The notes beneath the pieces are model-generated. The model worked only from the letters and a program-made list of their open reading frames with translations, made no database searches and was not told where the DNA came from. This document shows, piece by piece, positions 1 to 9,714 of a stretch of 37,442 nucleotides of DNA. Position numbers and translations under genes: made by a program. Source of the DNA: Chara braunii. Lineage: Eukaryota; Streptophyta; Charophyceae; Charales; Characeae. The stretch is taken from positions 5,762,436 to 5,799,877 of the forward strand of contig BFEA01000023.1 of NCBI GenBank assembly GCA_003427395.1, in the 5' to 3' direction. The stretch's first letter is position 1. Each line of letters opens with the position of its first letter.

Positions 1-104
1 CCTTACCACCTTAATATTATATACTAGGCGATAAGAGAAGCGAGGCTCTAAGAAGCCTGCCTTATCGTCATACTAACATATATACTAGGTGGTAAGAGGA
101 GCGA
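1..104. repeat. Left remnant of alternating hairpin array
   Basis: End of a B unit (stem CTTACCACC), a nearly complete A unit (27-70; GGCGATAAG pairs CTTATCGTC with one mismatch) and the first half of another B unit, which breaks off after GCGA at 104. The same unit resumes at 7799, so this is the left part of the array seen at 7799-8372. The array continues beyond the window edge. Confidence 0.85.
101..104. repeat. Left target-site duplication GCGA
   Basis: GCGA directly precedes TGTCG at 105 and is repeated at 7799-7802 directly after CGACA. Uninterrupted array units contain this tetramer once (GGAGCGAGGCTCC), so it is a duplication produced by insertion. Confidence 0.8.
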
Positions 105-199
105 TGTCGAGCGCATCGTCCCAACACTGCTTGTGGCAGCGCGGGACCCTCTCGACCGCGTCACGCAGGAGTTGGACTAACCTTTTCGCGAACACACAA

Positions 200-480
200 A
201 TGAAGCTCCCTTAGGCCGCTCTGGCCGAGTGCGCCAGCCATACCTCTCGCGAGCCCCTACGACAAGATAGGGCCTATGCGAGGCACAACTGACCTCCACC
301 TTACGGGAGTTGTCACCTCCCTTCGGTGGGCGTATCCCCGCCGAGCTACCAGTCCACAGTACGAAAGCTACTTAATTGCAATCGTAGAGGTGGACCAGCT
401 GAGGGCGTTTCTCGTTCGCCGTAGCATAGGGGGTACGCGCGGTAGCACTCGTATCGGACCCGCACGTGGACCGACACCTT
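200..480 (-). repeat. Dispersed structured repeat, copy 1
   Basis: Its reverse complement matches 9715-9990 and 14195-14430. Shared blocks in order are ACGCCCTC-GCTG, a block around GATTGCA, GGATACGCCC, AAGGG-GGTGACA, then a GTCGTAGGG-like block. Copies 1 and 2 also share CTACCGCGCGTA and TATGCTACGGCG. Divergence is substantial and includes indels, so the copies are old. There is no coding potential and the family was not recognised. This copy lies near the left end of the 105-7798 insertion. Confidence 0.65.
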
Positions 481-571
481 GGGGGGCTGAAGTCCCAAGC
501 GTGGCGCGACGTCGGTTGACTAGGACGTATCCCACTTACCAGACGCAGACCATCTTACGAACACAGAAATA

Positions 572-600
572 AGACACACACACACACACACACGCGCGCG
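572..600. repeat. (CA)n/(CG)n microsatellite
   Basis: A run of ACACAC passes directly into CGCGCG. Confidence 0.95.
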
Positions 601-1850
601 AAACGACACAACACAAACAACGCGACAACGCTCCTAGCCCCTCGGTAGCCAACGCATAACTTTCCGACGCGGAAATCGGATAGGCGTCGCACGGGAGACG
701 TGATATAAAATCGCGCGGGCGCAGGGCTAAGCCATATCGACTTGCAATGCAAACGTACGCAAGGAGTCTCAATGATGACGTACTATGCGGTACCCACGCT
801 CACGCGGTCCTTGTTAATCTCGAGGGTCGCATTCGACACTCAAGTGTCAACTGACACGCGCCTTGAGGGTTAATCTCTCCACGCTGGACAACCGCTATGC
901 GCGGTTGAAGACCACACCCTCTTCTGCACCCTGTGCAGAGGGGTCGAGTAGACAACTTTAAGTTGTCGTGGCGGTCAAACATCAAGGGGTTTGACTTTGA
1001 CGGTCGCCACGGACTATAACGTCCAACCATGAAACGCAAAAAGGAAACTCACTCCAATTCTCATGAGCTGGTGGCCCTTTAAAATGGAAGGGGGTGGGCA
1101 AGCTCAAACGACGCGCGCGCGGAGGGGGCTCAGTATCCTACCCATAGGCTACCCGGCGTCCGGGATAATAAGGCCCGTGCACGGACTCCCATAGGTAGAT
1201 CGGGACTAGTCCTCCGCCCACGTGCCGCTTCTCGTTACAAAAAAAATCCCAAGTTTATTGGCCGTGTCGCGCTCGTGGTCTCGTCGCCTGACCCATAACT
1301 CTTTTAGTACGGGATGCGACGAGTGTCGCGCGCGCAAGATCGCGAGGGCGCTGAACTTACACATACTATCTCGTTATGCAGCTCTACGCGAGTAATTGCA
1401 ATGATGGTGCTGTAGTGCCCATACCCAAATGGCCTATGCTGAGCCAAGGGGTCACCTTCGATGCTCAGGCGTTGGCTGAAGCACGAGCTAAAGGGGGGTA
1501 ATCCTTTAGCTGACGCAAAATCGACCGGAGGACCTTCCCGCCTTCTGCACCCTGAGGTGTCCCAACGGGTGCGGGGCAAGACGACCCCTAGGGCAGGAAG
1601 GGGTTTGGAGCGGTGGTGAGTTGTCTGGCGCATCACCAGCGACACGCTAACCCTTCCGCCCGGAACTTTATCGTTCCACCAAAATAAATCGCAACAAGGA
1701 AGGGAAACAAGCACTTTTACCGTTTATTAAAGAAAAACACCTCTCGTGTTAGGCTCGGGGCACTTACTGCGCGAGCACTTCAGCCCACGCTAATTCCTCA
1801 TGTAGGTACACATACACTCGTACATACATACACACAAGGGGGATAATTAT
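601..1850. other. Gene-free stretch with a hairpin cluster
   Basis: No supportable gene was found. Perfect stem-loops cluster at 835-1010: GACACT/AGTGTC (835-848), CAACCG/CGGTTG (889-907), CTGCAC/GTGCAG (924-938), GACAACTT/AAGTTGTC (951-967), and GTGGCG/CGCCAC (968-1010) enclosing GTCAAA/TTTGAC. Around 1500-1660 further GC-rich inverted segments occur. Confidence 0.6.
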
Positions 1851-2500
1851 GTGACGATCATTTCTCACAATCATAGTGGGTCTCCTTCTCGCCATACATA
1901 TATACGCGACCGCAAGGCAGCCCAACCAAAACCCAAGTTTTTGAACATACCTGCAATCACATCAAAAGTCAGGCAAGAGTCCACGTACTACGCGGAGTCA
2001 ACTCCAACCAGTTCCTATACTCATACCCCTCGCTTTAGCCATGCAAACCCCATCCGCCAACCAACCAACCTTAATTAAATACTCAGTACCTTTGTCAAAT
2101 GGCCATTCAATAAAAGTCCGGGTGAGACCCTTAATAAACAAGAATATCACCAGGGCTAAAACCTTTTAGGTTGAGTATGGGGAGCGAGTAGGAATTGAGT
2201 CGTTTAACCGACGGATCGGCAACCGACCTGTTATCAGTGATAACAGATGATGATCCTTGCAGGATCAGCTGAACTAACCCAGGTCCTGAATCGGATCGGC
2301 CTGTAACATAAGACAGGTCAACGCCCAAGACTAAACCTGTAAGCCTGATGTAAACTATCTTCTATATGGTGGTCCTATCTTACCTTCTGGTAGCCAACTA
2401 GGTCTGAGATTAGTCCTTAGTCAGGGCTCAAAGAAAAGGTAGACCTTTGGCTGGGTTTCCCCTATACAGAGTGGACTGCCAACTCTGTCACCTGTCATAA
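1851..2500. other. Gene-free stretch with short perfect hairpins
   Basis: No gene was recognised. Stem-loops include TGTTATC/GATAACA (2229-2245), GATCCT/AGGATC (2252-2266), AAAGGT/ACCTTT with a 2-nt loop (2435-2448) and CAGAGT-GG/CC-A-ACTCTG (2467-2487). Their spacing foreshadows the ordered array further right. Confidence 0.6.
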
Positions 2501-2504
2501 TATA

Positions 2505-2830
2505 ATCCAACTCCTCTAAACTAAGAAAATTTCGGCAGCGCTTCCCGTAGGAAAACTGCCTTTCCAGAATTTATATAGGAAAAAACAGGAATACTCTTTG
2601 ACTTTCTAAAGTTCAATTTTGTCTAATTCCCTGAATTAATAAAAATTTGGGCAGCACTCCCTTTAGAAAGGGAGGCTTCTTAGATTCTTACTAATCCATA
2701 TATGATTCAGACAGTTGAACTTTTGGAAAGTCAGAGATTTGTCTAACTCCTTGGATTTGCAGAAATTTCGGCAGCGCTTCCCGTAGGAAAAGTGGCTTAC
2801 CAAGATTTATATAAGCCCAAGTATGAGAAA
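2505..2830. repeat. Three-copy tandem repeat, about 118-bp period
   Basis: Units are anchored by AAATTT at 2527, 2643 and 2763, followed by a (G)GGCAGC-CT-CCC block. Each carries a short hairpin: TTCC-CGTA-GGAA in units 1 and 3, and CTCCCTTT/AAAGGGAG in unit 2. Between anchors the units share a GTCTAA-TCC block. A partial fourth repeat of the linker (TCCAACTCCT) occurs near 2895. Confidence 0.75.
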
Positions 2831-3095
2831 AGACCTCAGATAAATGCAGAAATCGAACTAAGTAAAAAAAACTATCTCATAAAATGCAGAAATTGAATCC
2901 AACTCCTATAGCTCTAGCACGTGGCGAGCCACTACAGCAACTACCTATCAACTCAAACTCAGACTAGGTAGTGATGCCACTCAGCCACATGCAAGCCAAA
3001 CCACAAAGGTAAGTACTCTCACCAACCCCAGGTTGACTTAGCAAACATTAGTTCATAGTCTTTCAGTGTTTTAACCCTTTATACCCTGCTTACAT

Positions 3096-3935
3096 AGGGC
3101 ATTGGGACTGACCATTAATCTTAGAAACAATGCCAACCCTCTGCTTTAGTTATACACGAACATGTTGCACAACTACTTCTCTCTTCATTGGGCATGTGAC
3201 TAAGCTATTCATCTTAGAAACCATGCTTAGTCGCCCTGAACTGTTTAAATAACCAAGTTATATATACTTTTCTGCACCTTAGTCTTCAAAATGAGGGCGT
3301 AGGGCTAAGTCATTCATCTTAGAAATAATGCTCAGTCTGCCCAGGTTACTTCCAGTTATAGCTCTTGATTATACTCTCTTCGCTTGTGATAGGGCTATAG
3401 CCAGACCATTCATCATATAAACAATGCCTGGCTAGCCTTGTTCATATATAAGTACATATATATATCACAGTATAGAGAATCCTATTCCTATGTTCTTGTT
3501 ATGGTCCTGAGGCCTCGGACTTAGACCATTCATCTTAGAAACAATGTCTAGTCCTCTGACCCTGAATCCTCCCTCAGAATAAAAACAATCAAGGAGAGAT
3601 GAGTCATTCATCTTAGAAACAATGCTCAACTCTCCTTTTTTCAGCACACAAAAAAACATAGTACCCTGGGTCTGACCCAGAGACTGTTCAGAAACCACCC
3701 AAGTAAACAGCGGGCAAACCATTCATCTTAGAAACAATGTCTGACCCTCAAAAGTCAAGCAGCCAATACCCCTAAAAAAAAATAAGCAGCCCGGCCATTC
3801 ATCTTAGAAACAATGTCTGACGAAATTAAAGAAACACAGCAACCAAGCCATTCATCTTAGAAACAATGCTTGGTTCTTCAGAAAACAGAACAAAACATAG
3901 CAGTCAGGCCATTCATTTTAGAAACAATGCCTGAC
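3096..3935. repeat. Array of ten hairpins: near-constant core, variable paired stems
   Basis: Ten copies of the core CATT-CATCTTAGAAAC-AATG, some with one to a few substitutions, lie at about 3112, 3206, 3311, 3407, 3537, 3605, 3720, 3796, 3849 and 3910. CATT and AATG can pair, leaving a 12-nt loop. The flanking arms differ between units but stay complementary: GACTAAGC/GCTTAGTC (3198-3232), GCCAG/CTGGC plus GGCTA/TAGCC (3393-3437), GGACT-T-AGAC/GTCTAGTCC (3527-3554), GGAGA..TGAG/CTCA..TCTCC (3593-3635), AACCAAG/CTTGGTT (3841-3875) and GTCAGGC/GCCTGAC (3903-3935). Units 1, 3 and 7 have interrupted stems and unit 8 a poor one. Unit spacing is about 55-130 bp. This supports conserved folding; function and transcription are unknown. 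Confidence 0.85.
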
Positions 3936-5940
3936 CCTATAAGACCCGTTCAATCGCAAGCAAAACTGCCTTCCTCCCAGCCTTCCCCCAGATGCAATCC
4001 CTTGTGACAATCTGCTTTCAGGCAATCAAAGAAACTGAAACTGCCATTATACAAACATTCTTTTAGTTGGTCTGATTTATGTCCTGAAAGTCAACTCAAG
4101 GTCAGAGTAGAGGTTGCACTCAGCATAGCCAAACAATACATAGGGAGGAATGTAGGTAGGGTATATACTGGGTTTTATAAGGGAAGGCCAAGGTTACCTC
4201 TGAGTTCCCTGCCTCCAGAACTCCTCCTGAGCTCCGGCAGGGCTCCCGCAATCGGTGGGGCAACCTCCCATAAAGGCCTTGGCGCGGATTACGGGTTGCA
4301 ATCCCGCCTGCCGCCTTCCTCTCCGAATCAATAGACTAGACTGAGAGTGAGAAGGGCAAAAGTAGAGGCATTAAGTATCTCAAGTACAAGAGGGGTGCAC
4401 TCAGACTCGCGCGAGAGGGCCTTGAAGTCTTTAGCGCCTGAGGGCCCCGCAATGGCGGCCAAGTAACGCAGCTCGGTCAACTCTCTGAAGTCAATTGTCA
4501 AAATCAAACCCTCTGACGGTCTCCCTGTCTGCAGCAATAACCTCCCCTTACGCGATCCAGCCACTCCTCTCAACACAGCATTACCGCCCCCCCCTATATG
4601 ATGGGCACAACAGAAAACAGCGTACGTAGTTTATCAAATGCATCAACTAGCAACACCGTCCCCACAACAGCACCGCACTCTGAAGTAGGCGCCGTAACTG
4701 CTATAGTAAATCTTAACCGAAGCAACAGCGAGCGCACAACGGTTAGCAGATCACCATACAGTCTGCTTGGCCACTGGTGAACGCAGCACGAAGGCGGTTG
4801 CTCCCGTCTTCCGTCGCAGCCCACAGTCTGAAGCCCGCTCAACAATTGCTGTGGCAGAAACGCAGTCAAGGTAACCAGCGGAGGGCACAATAATGGATGG
4901 CGCCCGCAGTAGACTGCGGCTATCAAACGATCTTCAGCCTATACAGTCGTGCCCGACCAACAATATATTAACAACAATCCTACTTAAGCAGCACCGCAGT
5001 CAAGACAGGTAGTGGGATCCACAGTTAACGCAGCATCAACCTCCTCCACGACCGCTTTCCCAAGTTGCAGCCGCAACCTTTTCCCACCGTCCAGGCACCT
5101 CACACCACACCTACGTCTCCCGCGGTCCAACTATAGCCATATGACGCCAAACAGTCATGCTCAGCCCAGCGCAGCAGTCAACAGTGAACAGCAAGCCCGA
5201 AACAGCATGTAACAACGCTATGTCGCCCACCAACTACAATACGTGGCCAGACGACGTCTACTAAGGTAGAGTTCCGTCAACAGTCCCGATAGTTCCCCCG
5301 CTCGCCAGCAACAACTCTCCGTATAGCAGCAATGACAGCTACGTCATCAGCTCAAGATCGGAGGCAGGGGCACAACAACCCGTTAGCCGATGGCAATCGA
5401 ACTAGCAGGCCAGCAATTGAGCCCGCTGGTACACAGCGGTATATAACAGCCCTGTGACCGCCCCTCTGATCAGGCTCTAGTTGTGCATTGTGCCTGGACC
5501 GTGCGCACAGAGAAATGAGGGAAGGCTACTTCGATCGGTAGGAGGAGCGGAACCCAACAGAAACTCCCGCTCAACTCCCTGTTCAGCAGGCAGATTTCCA
5601 ACCGACAGTCTCTTGCACCGGCAGGATGAACAAAATCGAATGAATCTTCTGGGTAGGTGTCACTCCCCGGCCGATTCCCCTGCTTCTCTTCGTCAGAAGA
5701 ACGAGCAACACGTAACGAAATCCCTACCAGACTCCAATAAGATACTTGCTCCCCGGCCTACAACTTACAAAAGGGAGGCAGCCGCCGAGGATCGCCACGA
5801 GTACGAAGACCACCACTGTCCACGATCACCCGTCAAACAGCACAGAACCACACTAAAGCGCAGGCGATAGGATGAGCAACACACCGACCAATGGTACTCG
5901 TCCGACCTTGCGACTGGCCTCACGATACCTCTTTGAGCGA
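3936..5940. other. Gene-free stretch, C-rich in its right part
   Basis: No gene is supported. A GC hairpin occurs at about 4284-4307 (GCGGATT...AATCCCGC). From about 4600 the sequence is C-rich and stop-poor, giving open frames of up to about 130 codons with no recognisable domain. CGCAGTCAA recurs loosely near 4862 and 4997. Confidence 0.5.
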
Positions 5941-5945
5941 AGTCA

Positions 5946-6179
5946 AATGAATCTTCCGCTAGAACACGGAAAGATACACTGCTAATTTTGGTTAGTTTCT
6001 TCGAGCGCAGCCCACTTTTTACTAGTCTTCCTCCCTATTGATCTAACGCAAAAACCGACATCGTTGTGCTCCCTCACCCACTCCCTTGTCTCCGACCTCG
6101 TCACTGTCTTCACAGCCTCCCGTTGTTAAACTTTGCAGAGATTTGAATGAACCCACCACTAGCACGTGGGCAGATACAC
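5946..6179. repeat. Two hairpins in identical flanks, 200 bp apart
   Basis: AATGAA at 5946 and 6146, and AGATACAC at 5972 and 6172, frame a 5-bp stem in each copy. The first stem is TTCCG/CGGAA with loop CTAGAACA; the second is CCCAC/GTGGG with loop CACTAGCAC. Flanks and loop core are conserved while the stem sequence differs but stays paired. The two copies are exactly 200 bp apart. Confidence 0.65.
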
Positions 6180-7767
6180 CTTCCCGCTAAAACGCCCTCC
6201 TTCCTTACCCCCACGCATCCCTCCGCTTCTCTACTAACTCTTCCTACACTAACTCACCCGCAAATCCGACCTCAGCTTCGGGGTCGCAGGCCCCGAAAAC
6301 CCCCGAAACAACCCTTTCTTCACTCGATTCCACCTACGATCGAGTGCTACTTCGTCCCCTCACCTCCTTCCATTCCTGCCCCGCCATCGCTTCCCGCACT
6401 AGTTCTTCTTACTACCTCCGAAACTGACCTTCTAACGCTAAAACTGACATCGCCAACAGATTCGCCCTGGCCGCGTCTGCTAGGAATGGATCTTAAATCG
6501 TCCAATTCTCTCTCTCAAAAAAAAAAAAACGACCGCAGAATTGTCCTTCCTCTCACCATAGCTCGTCGCCCCCCTGTAGTTGCATCCCCCTTTCTCATGC
6601 ACGCACCTGGCGCACTTTCCCGCCCAGGTTCACGCCCCTCCTTTCCTGTGCCCCGCTTCCTGACTTCGTACGCCCCGCTCCCTTCCTCTCTCGCTGTACT
6701 CTGCAGCGTCCCACTCGACCTTACTTCGCCCACTGCAGCTAGCGCAGCCCCGCACTTCACCACTCGATTAGCGCACCCTTCGGTCGCACCAGCGAACCCC
6801 CGACTCCGCCGTTTGTGTCGTTGTCACCCTGGTCACTTGTTACTGCACGGCCTGACAACGTCCGATTCCCCAAAAAGCGCCCTGTTCTCGGGCCGCTCCC
6901 GATTTATGCGCGTCACCCGAGCGCAGGGCCATGCTAGTCTTCTCTGTATCGTTCCAATTTTTACGGATGTCCCAAAGGACACACCCCGCAACACCCCGCA
7001 GCTTATCGTAGGCGGAGGACCACTGCACACCTCACCAGCGCCTGATCAGACCACGGCTCGTCTATCAAGCCGAAAGGAGGGTAACAACGAAACGAAAAAA
7101 AAAAATTAATAATAATAAAAACATGCAAACCTATTACGTTGGGTTTTCTCGTAGGCCGGGACCGCCACCGCCCCTGTCAGCAAAAGCTGAGGGGGATAGC
7201 CTTGGCGGGCCTCTACCCCTCGGCCCTCGCCTCACCGCTCCGTCGCTCCGCTGCTCCCGCATTGCCACCTGCTGGTCTCGATCCACGAACCTCCCTGGTA
7301 GTAACCCTGCGCCGTTACCCATAGGGCTAAGCCCCAACCTGGGATCAGCAGGCGGTGAATCCCACATGAAGTGGTATTGAAGTAACACAGTCCGGTACTT
7401 AGGGATGAGGGCGACGTCGTAGGCCTTGCCCCCGCCTGTGGCCAGACACGAGGCTACCAGGCAATCATGCTGGCCTCCCTGATCGTGCCATGGCCGCCCT
7501 ACGTACCACCCTACCTATCAGCCCCACCGCCGTTTAAGCGTAACAACCGAGAGTCAACCCATTAGCCCCCGACTTAGTCTAGAGTGCGATGTCAAGCCGG
7601 ACGCCTGCGCCATCATTACAATCAAAAGGGGCAAAATAACACGCGTGCCTTGAAACTGCGCGCCCACTAACCCTTCCTACTTAAACAACTTTGGTCCATA
7701 CACAGGTAACCTTTTGAATACACAAGCCCGGACCATCGGCCCCGCTGTCACTTGCAAAACCCAGGGT
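6180..7767. other. C-rich gene-free stretch, hairpin-rich right half
   Basis: A 320-codon frame (6147-7109, +) is open here. Its product is Pro/Ser/Thr/Leu low complexity with no domain, and the composition explains the openness, so it is not called as a gene. From about 7130 hairpins recur: TCAGC-AAAA-GCTGA near 7178, GGGCT-A-AGCCC near 7324, CCAC-ATGAA-GTGG near 7362. An oligo-A run at 7097-7106 is followed by AAT-rich sequence. Confidence 0.5.
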
Positions 7768-7789
7768 GAATACCCTTGCAAGGGTATTC
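7768..7789. repeat. 22-bp perfect palindrome near the insertion right end
   Basis: GAATACCCTTG is followed immediately by its complement. It sits inside a larger stem, GCTGTC (7744-7749) with GACAGC (7795-7800), whose right arm spans the insertion boundary. The right terminus can therefore fold into a compact hairpin. Confidence 0.8.
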
Positions 7790-7798
7790 GCGCCGACA

Positions 7799-7802
7799 GC
7801 GA
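7799..7802. repeat. Right target-site duplication GCGA
   Basis: Second copy of the tetramer at 101-104, immediately outside the terminal CGACA. Confidence 0.8.
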
Positions 7803-8372
7803 GGCTCTGGGAAGCCTGCCTTACCATCATAATACTATATATATTAGGCGATAAGAGAAACGAGGCTCTAAGAAGCCTGCCTTATCGCCATATTAATATA
7901 TATATTAGGTGGTAAGTGGAGCGAGGCTCCCCGAAGTCTGCCTTACCACCGTAATATTGTATACTAGGCGATAAGAGAAGCGAGGCTCTAAGAAGTCTGT
8001 CTTATCGCCATATTAACTTATGTACTAGGTGGTAAGAGGAGCGAGGCTCCGGGAAGCCTGCCTTACCACCGTAATACTATAAATTAGGCGATAAGAGAAG
8101 CGAGACTCTAAGAAGCCTGCCTTATCGCCATATTAACATATATACTAGGTGGTAAGAGGAGCGAGGCTCCGGGAAGCCTGCCTTAACACCGTAATACTAT
8201 ATATTAGGCGATAAGAGAAGCGAGGCTCTAAGAAGCCTGCCTTATCGCCATATTAATATATATATTAGGTGGTAAGAAAAGCGAGGCTCCGGGAAGTCTG
8301 CCTTACCACAGTAATACTATATATTAGGCGATAAGAGAAGCGATACTCCAAGAAGCCTGCCTTATCGCCATC
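7799..8372. repeat. Alternating A/B hairpin array, right part
   Basis: About ten 60-bp units alternate with a 120-bp dimer period. A units have outer stem GGCGATAAG/CTTATCGCC; B units have GGTGGTAAG/CTTACCACC. Both enclose AGGCT-6 nt-AGCCT (loops CTAAGA or CCGGGA) and are joined by AT-rich linkers. The two types differ at stem positions where both partners change, which preserves pairing. A few units carry single mismatches. The first unit is the right half of the B unit broken at 104. Confidence 0.9.
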
Positions 8373-9311
8373 TACTCTCAAAGTCTGATACTAACAAAAG
8401 TTTGAGTGTATCGTGATCAATCTATCCTCAGATATCTGCTACCATATAATTGATTCAGTTCATTGTTAAGTTGCTAACATCTGATTCTAGTAAGGAAGGA
8501 TAAGTGAGATCTTGACCCAGAGAGACTTATCACCCTTTGACAGTTTTGATTTGATCTTTATCATGCGATTTCTCTCTGAATGGAAATGGATGGTATTGCT
8601 TGTCCTTACTAGGGACATGAGACTTATAATTAACCTTTAAAAAGAGAAAAACTAAGTAGAAACGCTGGGACGAAGAGACTGGGAATGAACTTTGTTCGTC
8701 GCCTGGACAGACCGGACGGCGGATTGACAGTTGGATGAGGGTAGAAGTTAGGCGATAGGTCGACGATGAGCACCGAATTCTGGGTCGCAAGTCTAGAAGA
8801 GATCTTCTAGATCCCGACATCGGGGAGAAGGCGTTAAGATTCTTTCGGACTCCGACTCAACTTCCACATGGCTTGATACCCACACCTAAGACAAGACCTA
8901 AGAAGGAAACGGATAGATCTTCCCCCTGTATCTATGCCTAAATTGTCCAAATCATACTCGGATGTCTTTGAAAATATAAAGGGCTGGGAAAATGGATTAA
9001 GGATTAGGAAGGAATGTTGTTTTCAAGGTTTTGGGGCGTGAGGGACTTGCTATGAATGGGTTAAAGGTTGACGCTTGTAGCGCATTCTGTGTCTGTATCA
9101 GTATGCGTGTATGTGATTTCTTGCATCTGCACAAGTGTTGGGCATTGAATTGTCTTCTGAATTTGGGACCGTCTGGGATATTCGGACACGAGTCACAGCA
9201 ATTGTGAAAGTGTGGTCTACCGCTCATTCATCTCCCCTGACTTACATACATACTTATATATATATATATAAGATGGATTATCACTTACAGTGTAATCAGT
9301 GAGGGGATTCT
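8373..9311. other. Gene-free stretch left of the hammerhead
   Basis: No gene or repeat was recognised apart from a short TATATA run at about 9252-9271. The longest open frames (about 76-96 codons, minus strand) show no domain. Confidence 0.4.
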
Positions 9312-9371
9312 ACAGAATGTTGAGGGTTCAGCCTCCTGATGAGTCGGTGAAACTCCGACGAAACAGTTTGT
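9312..9371 (+). ncRNA. Type III hammerhead self-cleaving ribozyme
   Basis: All core elements are in register. Stem III is ACAGAATGT (9312-9320) with ACAGTTTGT (9363-9371): 8 of 9 positions pair, including one G-U, with one A-G mismatch. The cleavage triplet is GUU, with cleavage predicted after U9321. Stem I is GAGG-GTTCAG-CCTC (9322-9335). The CUGAUGA core is 9336-9342, stem II is GTCGG/CCGAC around a 7-nt loop (9343-9359), and GAA is 9360-9362. Stem III is the open helix, so the topology is type III, typical of viroid-like RNAs and plant retrozymes. Only one copy was found in the window. A retrozyme would carry a second one, so this may be a solo LTR-like remnant. Confidence 0.8.
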
Positions 9372-9437
9372 CACAACCCCTCGTTTGTTGTCCTCTTCTC
9401 CCTCTCTGCCTACGGTTTACCGGGCAGTTCTATTTGA

Positions 9438-9439
<2 letters not shown>

Positions 9440-9477
<38 letters not shown>
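9440..9477. repeat. (TA)n microsatellite
   Basis: About 19 TA repeats, roughly 70 bp past the hammerhead. Confidence 0.95.
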
Positions 9478-9481
<4 letters not shown>

Positions 9482-9714
9482 GAATGGGATCGTAAGCTGG
9501 TCGGAGCTTAGGAAGTCATTTGTCTAGGTTTCTGTTGAAGAATGAGAGATTACAAAGGGGCTTGACTCTGACTTTTCTCATATGATCAACAAAGGAAACA
9601 TAGAGTAATTGTCCTAGTTAACTAAGCGTGGAAGACTGTCCGGAAAAGTCGACCTGATTTGATAGTCGGTCCGGGGAAGTTTGCACCTCGGGGCACGATA
9701 TACGGGTCAGTCTT

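Larger units (their letters stand above)
105..7798. mobile_element. Unclassified 7.7-kb insertion, TGTCG...CGACA ends
   Basis: This 7,694-bp block interrupts a hairpin-array unit. Joining base 104 to base 7803 restores a normal unit. The ends are TGTCG and CGACA, an imperfect terminal inverted repeat that extends weakly (TGTCG-A-GCGC against TGTCG-GCGCG), flanked by the 4-bp duplication GCGA. No transposase, integrase or reverse transcriptase is readable inside and no long direct terminal repeats were seen. A TGTNR-like end with a 4-bp duplication recalls Ginger-type DNA transposons, and TG...CA ends recall LTR elements, but neither is demonstrated. The interior is dense in short perfect stem-loops and tandem repeats, so it may be non-autonomous. 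The boundaries are well supported; the class is unknown. Confidence 0.75.

Noticed and set aside
3096-3935. CRISPR array
   Set aside because: Repeat spacing is irregular, repeats lie in covarying stems, no cas genes are present, and the context is eukaryotic.
6147-7109. 320-codon open frame on the plus strand
   Set aside because: Pro/Ser/Thr/Leu low complexity in C-rich DNA with few stops; no domain, and overlapping open frames on the other strand.
105-7798. LTR retrotransposon with TG...CA ends
   Set aside because: No long direct terminal repeats, PBS, or gag/pol sequence could be found inside.
9321-9380. Type I reading of the hammerhead (short stem III ACA/TGT)
   Set aside because: It leaves no proximal stem I. 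The type III fold gives all three helices in register.
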